64,000 nt of DNA from Candidatus Azobacteroides pseudotrichonymphae. Lineage in GTDB: Bacteria > Bacteroidota > Bacteroidia > Bacteroidales > Azobacteroidaceae. Each line of letters starts with the position of its first letter. Position 1 is the first letter of the stretch. The stretch lies in the NCBI GenBank assembly GCA_002091395.1, contig AP017913.1, positions 488,001 through 552,000 on the forward strand, read 5' to 3'. The position numbers and the translations under genes are program-made. The notes beneath the pieces are model-generated. The model had not been told where the DNA came from. It searched no databases and saw only the letters and a program-made list of their open reading frames with translations. Below, piece by piece: positions 60,232 to 64,000 of the stretch.

Positions 60232-61437
60232 TCAATAAAATTCTGACAACTTTTTCATTCGGAACATAGCTTCTAAAATATTATCTCTATTACCAAAAGC
60301 AGTAAAGCGGAAAAACCCCTCTCCTGCTTCACCAAACCCAGAACCAGGCGTTCCTACTATTTGAACTTGATTAAGTAACAAATCAAAAAAATCCCATGAA
60401 GTCATAGTATTTGGCGTTTTTATCCAAATATAAGGAGCATTTATTCCACCGTAAGTAGTCAACCCTAATAACTCTAAATTAGTTTTTATAATTCTAGCAT
60501 TTTCCATATAATAATCTATCACTGCACGAATTTGTTTTTGACCATCAGAAGAATAAATCGCTTCTGCTCCGCGTTGAACAATATAAGCTGTTCCATTGAA
60601 CTTAGTAGATTGCCTACGCTTCCACATTGTATTTAAAGAAACTTTTTCTCCAAAAGAAGTTTTGGTAATTAATTCCTTTGGAACAATAGTATAACCTGCA
60701 CGTAACCCTGTAAACCCAGCCGTTTTAGAAAAACTACGGAATTCTATAGCCACTTTTTTCGCGTTAAGTATTTCATAAATGCTGTGTGGAATATTTGACT
60801 GAGAAATATAAGCTTCGTAAGCAGCATCAAAAAGAATTAATGACTTATTCTCCAACGCATAATCAACCCATTTTTTTAATTGCTCTGAATTCAAAGTTGT
60901 TCCAGTAGGATTATTTGGATAACATAAATAAATTACATCAGCTTTTTTTTTAGGAAACATAGGCACAAAACAATTTTCTGGTGAACAAGTAAGCAGTTCT
61001 ACCGTCCTGCCAGCCATCTTGTTAGTGTCTACATATACTGGATACGCCGGATCCACAATCGCAACATGATTATTATGCCCTAAAATATCTCCAATATTAC
61101 CAGTATCACTTTTTGCACCATCATTAATAAATATTTCATCAGATTCAACAAAAATACCCCTATTTATGAAATCATTTTTTAAAATAGCTTGTATAAGAAA
61201 ATCATAGCCCTCGTATGGCGCGTACCCTCTAAAAGTTTCCGTCTTTGCCATTTCATCCGTAGCCTTATGAATTGCATCAATTACAACTTTAACAACTGCT
61301 TGTGTTACATCACCTATTCCTAAACTAATAATATTTTTATCTTTATTACAATTTTTGTACTCGTTTACCTTTTTTGATATTTCAGAGAATAAATAATTAT
61401 TCTTTATTCTTATATAATTCTCGTTTATTTTTATCAT
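60232..61437 (-). CDS. dapL: LL-diaminopimelate aminotransferase
   Basis: Transaminates tetrahydrodipicolinate directly to LL-diaminopimelate, giving lysine and the peptidoglycan cross-linking residue without succinyl or acetyl intermediates. The fold-type I PLP enzyme has 401 residues: LGIGDVTQ near 39-46, CYPNNPTGTT for the cofactor, and PLP Lys238 in SFSKTAGFTGLRAGY. It is full length with its own promoter candidate. Confidence 0.94.
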   Translation of the reverse strand: MIKINENYIRIKNNYLFSEISKKVNEYKNCNKDKNIISLGIGDVTQAVVKVVIDAIHKATDEMAKTETFRGYAPYEGYDFLIQAILKNDFINRGIFVESDEIFINDGAKSDTGNIGDILGHNNHVAIVDPAYPVYVDTNKMAGRTVELLTCSPENCFVPMFPKKKADVIYLCYPNNPTGTTLNSEQLKKWVDYALENKSLILFDAAYEAYISQSNIPHSIYEILNAKKVAIEFRSFSKTAGFTGLRAGYTIVPKELITKTSFGEKVSLNTMWKRRQSTKFNGTAYIVQRGAEAIYSSDGQKQIRAVIDYYMENARIIKTNLELLGLTTYGGINAPYIWIKTPNTMTSWDFFDLLLNQVQIVGTPGSGFGEAGEGFFRFTAFGNRDNILEAMFRMKKLSEFY

Positions 61438-61722
61438 ACCTACAATTTCTTCTTAAAGCTATAATTTCAATCTGACCAAATATACAATTTTTTAAATCGT
61501 AACAATATAAAAAATAGTTGAATAAGTCATTTTTCAATCATTATCTTGCAAATTCGGTATTATACATTAGTTCGTCATACATATAAAAACTTTCAAATGC
61601 TTAAGTTACTATAACATTTTAAAAAAAATTAATTTAAATCAAAAAAGCAAATGTATAATTATTTAAAAATCTACTTAAACAAGAATACAGTATAATTAAT
61701 AAAAACTTCTAAAACACTAAAC
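61438..61722. other. Intergenic region between dapL and asnS
   Basis: 285 AT-rich bases upstream of dapL holding the promoter candidate at 61477-61506 and a second TACATTTG box (61648-61655, minus) without a -33 match. No gene is visible. Confidence 0.4.
61477..61506 (-). promoter_or_regulatory. Possible promoter for dapL
   Basis: On the minus strand, ATTG (61503-61506) lies 18 bases upstream of TATATTTG (61477-61484). The spacing is one to two bases short of the best examples. RNA would start near 61470, about 33 bases before the ATG. Confidence 0.42.
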
Positions 61723-63120
61723 TTAAAATTTGGTATTTTTAGGAGTGCGCGGAAAAGGTATTACATCTCGAACATTTTGCATGCCAGTAACAAATAATAC
61801 TAATCTTTCAAATCCTAGTCCAAATCCAGAATGAGGAGCTGTCCCAAACCGTCGCGTATCTAAATACCACCATAAACTATTTGTTGACATATGCAATTCC
61901 TCCATACGATCTAACAATTTTTGATAATCAGATTCACGTTCTGACCCACCAATGATTTCTCCAATATATGGGAATAAAATATCCATTCCCTTAACTGTTT
62001 TCCCATCATCATTTTGCTTCATATAGAATGATTTAATTACTTTTGGATAATCAATAATAATTATTGGGCACTTAAAATACTCTTCCACTAAGTAACGTTC
62101 ATGTTCAAATTGCAAATCAGCACCCCAATAAATAGGGTATTCAAAATTTTTATTGCTCTGCTCAAGAATTTTTACACTTTCAGTATAAGTTAATCTTATA
62201 AATTGCTTATTAAGTACAAAATTCAAACGACTAATCAATTCATTATCATAAGTTTTATTCAAAAATTCTATATCATTCTTACAATTCTTTACCACATAAA
62301 AAATAATATATTTTAAAAAATCTTCAGCTAAATCCATATTATCATTTATATCATAAAAAGCAACTTCTGGTTCAATCATCCAAAATTCTGCCAAATGACG
62401 AGATGTATTAGAATTTTCAGAACGGAAAATCGGTCCAAAAGTATAAATTTTGCTCAACGCCATAGCCCCTAATTCACCTTCTAATTGCCCAGATACAGTT
62501 AAATTGGTTGAACATCCAAAAAAATCTTGAGAATAATCTACTTCGCCATCTTTTATTTTTGAACAATTCGCAATATCTAAAGTAGTCACTTGAAACATGG
62601 AACCAGCTCCTTCAGCATTTGAACTAGTGATAATCGGTGTATGAAAATAAAAGAAACCTTTTTTATTAAAATATTTATGAATAGCATATGCCAAATGATG
62701 TCGAATTCTAAATATAGAGCCAAAAGTATTAGTACGAAGACGTAAATGTGCGATTTCTCTTAAAAAACTTAATGAATGCGATTTTTTTTGTAAAGGATAA
62801 ATAGTTGGATCCGCTATCCCATAAATTTTTATTTTATCAGCTTGAATTTCGATAGATTGATTACTCCCTTGTGACTCCACCAAAAGACCATTCACTGCTA
62901 TACAAGATCCTGTAGTTATTAGTTTTAAAAAATCTTCTCCTAAAGAAGTGACATCTGCTACAATCTGAATATTAAATATAGTAGAACCATCATTTAATTC
63001 TATAAAAACAATATTTTTATTTCCACGACGAGTCCTTACCCACCCTTTCACACATACAACTCTTTTGGTAAAAGAAAGTGTATCAAATAAATCTACTATT
63101 CTTGTTGTCTTTTCACTCAT
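61723..63120 (-). CDS. asnS: Asparaginyl-tRNA synthetase
   Basis: Class IIb synthetase charging tRNA-Asn. In 465 residues, an N-terminal OB-fold anticodon domain ([13 protein letters not shown], about 24-36) precedes the catalytic core. Motif 2 is [20 protein letters not shown] and motif 3 reads [23 protein letters not shown] at the end is typical. The motif 2 context fits AsnRS rather than AspRS. It lies 9 bases after the pseudouridine synthase gene. Confidence 0.95.
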   Translation of the reverse strand: MSEKTTRIVDLFDTLSFTKRVVCVKGWVRTRRGNKNIVFIELNDGSTIFNIQIVADVTSLGEDFLKLITTGSCIAVNGLLVESQGSNQSIEIQADKIKIYGIADPTIYPLQKKSHSLSFLREIAHLRLRTNTFGSIFRIRHHLAYAIHKYFNKKGFFYFHTPIITSSNAEGAGSMFQVTTLDIANCSKIKDGEVDYSQDFFGCSTNLTVSGQLEGELGAMALSKIYTFGPIFRSENSNTSRHLAEFWMIEPEVAFYDINDNMDLAEDFLKYIIFYVVKNCKNDIEFLNKTYDNELISRLNFVLNKQFIRLTYTESVKILEQSNKNFEYPIYWGADLQFEHERYLVEEYFKCPIIIIDYPKVIKSFYMKQNDDGKTVKGMDILFPYIGEIIGGSERESDYQKLLDRMEELHMSTNSLWWYLDTRRFGTAPHSGFGLGFERLVLFVTGMQNVRDVIPFPRTPKNTKF

Positions 63121-63129
63121 TTTGAAATA

Positions 63130-63873
63130 TTAATAATTTTTATATAAAAGCATAGTAATCTCTTTTTTACTGAGAAAACGCCATTCACCTTTTTTTAAAT
63201 TTTTTTTGGTAAGCCCATCAAAATAAACGCGATCTAATGACAATACACGATAATCTAAGTTTCCAAATATGCGACGAACAATATGACTCTGTCCAGAATG
63301 AATTTCAATGCATACCTTAGTTTTATCTTCATTATTATTTATATAACTGATACTATCAACATAAAATATTCCATCGTTTAATTTAATACATTTAGATAAT
63401 TTATTCATATCTGCTATACTTATTTTTCTATTTAACCAAACATGATAAATTTTTTTTTTTTTATATTTTGGATGTGTTAATTTTTCTGATAATACACCAT
63501 CATTAGTCAGTAACAAAACTCCAGTTGTATTACGGTCTAATCTGCCAACTGGGAAAATTCTCTCTTTACATTTTTTTTTAAAAAAATCCATTACAGTAAA
63601 TCTTCCTTGCGGATCATAAGTCGTAGTTATACAATTTTTTGGCTTATTCAATATAATATATACTTTTTTTTCAAAACGAATAGGAGAATTACAAAATGTT
63701 ATGTTGTCAGTACAACTTATTTTCTCTCCTAATTTAGTAACAGTTACTCCATTCATCTTTATTAAACCCAATTGAATATACGCATCTGCTTTACGTCGAG
63801 AACAAAATCCAGCATTAGCTAAATATTTATTCAAACGAATTAAATTACTATAATCAGAATTTTTTTTATACAT
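63130..63873 (-). CDS. rRNA pseudouridine synthase, RluB/RsuA family
   Basis: Isomerises uridines in rRNA. In 247 residues, an S4 RNA-binding domain (IRLNKYLANAGFCSRRKADAYI) is at the N-terminus. The catalytic motif GRLDRNTTGVLLLTNDG contains the active Asp, and a C-terminal SGQSHIVRRIFG region matches RsuA/RluB/RluE. RluB (23S U2605-type) is most likely from gene context in other bacteria, but the target cannot be proven here. Confidence 0.9.
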   Translation of the reverse strand: MYKKNSDYSNLIRLNKYLANAGFCSRRKADAYIQLGLIKMNGVTVTKLGEKISCTDNITFCNSPIRFEKKVYIILNKPKNCITTTYDPQGRFTVMDFFKKKCKERIFPVGRLDRNTTGVLLLTNDGVLSEKLTHPKYKKKKIYHVWLNRKISIADMNKLSKCIKLNDGIFYVDSISYINNNEDKTKVCIEIHSGQSHIVRRIFGNLDYRVLSLDRVYFDGLTKKNLKKGEWRFLSKKEITMLLYKNY

Positions 63874-64000
63874 ATATTTTTTAAAAAATCTAATTTACAA
63901 TTATAATTTTCCACTAATAATAAATACCCCAAAAAAATATTTTAAAAATCATTTTAGCCATAAAAGCAAATTTTAATCAGTTTTTAATGTATATACAATA

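Overview
The window is a 64 kb stretch of a very AT-rich bacterial chromosome from the Bacteroidales (Bacteroidota). The assignment rests on several things seen together: the best promoters have the Bacteroidetes -7 box TAnnTTTG with a TTG-type -33 box 19-20 bases upstream; Shine-Dalgarno sites are essentially absent; and there are lineage-typical proteins, namely a long PurF with a short propeptide, a DksA/TraR protein without its zinc cysteines, a DUF4296 lipoprotein beside lspA, ATP-type PckA, DapL, and a second LeuA-like synthase inside the leu operon. The low GC, AT-only intergenic deserts, split operons and lack of any mobile element suggest a host-restricted symbiont, for example a relative of the termite-flagellate endosymbiont Azobacteroides. 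That identification is inference only.

Layout. 1-3107: pyrB (cut by the window edge), a sirtuin and dnaB. 3172-6994: trpGDCFA without trpE or trpB. 7603-9192: pckA. 9354-14486: leuA-leuC-leuD plus a citramalate-synthase-like gene. 14566-19756: cdsA and ftsH, tadA, miaA. 20459-24314: an NfnAB-type bifurcating transhydrogenase pair followed by gpmI. 24615-33380: pheT, ffh, DUF4296, lspA, a DksA-like gene, ileS. 33560-35917: eno and manA. 35949-41853: hdrC-hdrB-hdrA-mvhD and two ferredoxin-like subunits. 41878-46036: pit, its DUF47 partner, uxaC, trpS. 46861-49643: leuB-purC-aroE. 50006-55176: prmC, uppS, ftsQ-ftsA-ftsZ. 56540-63873: purF, guaA, dapL, asnS and a pseudouridine synthase.

Function. 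The genes describe a cell that makes its own tryptophan, leucine, lysine/diaminopimelate, purines and pyrimidines, runs glycolysis with PEP carboxykinase, can enter uronate catabolism through UxaC, and keeps a cell-division and envelope core. The most unusual part is energy metabolism: a complete HdrABC-MvhD core with FlxC- and FlxB-like subunits but no adjacent FlxA, hydrogenase or formate dehydrogenase, in the same window as NfnAB. Both are flavin-based electron-bifurcating families that link NAD(P)H, ferredoxin and disulfide pools.

No tRNA, rRNA, CRISPR array, insertion sequence or prophage gene was seen. Several promoter-like and hairpin features are proposed by eye and are less certain than the genes.
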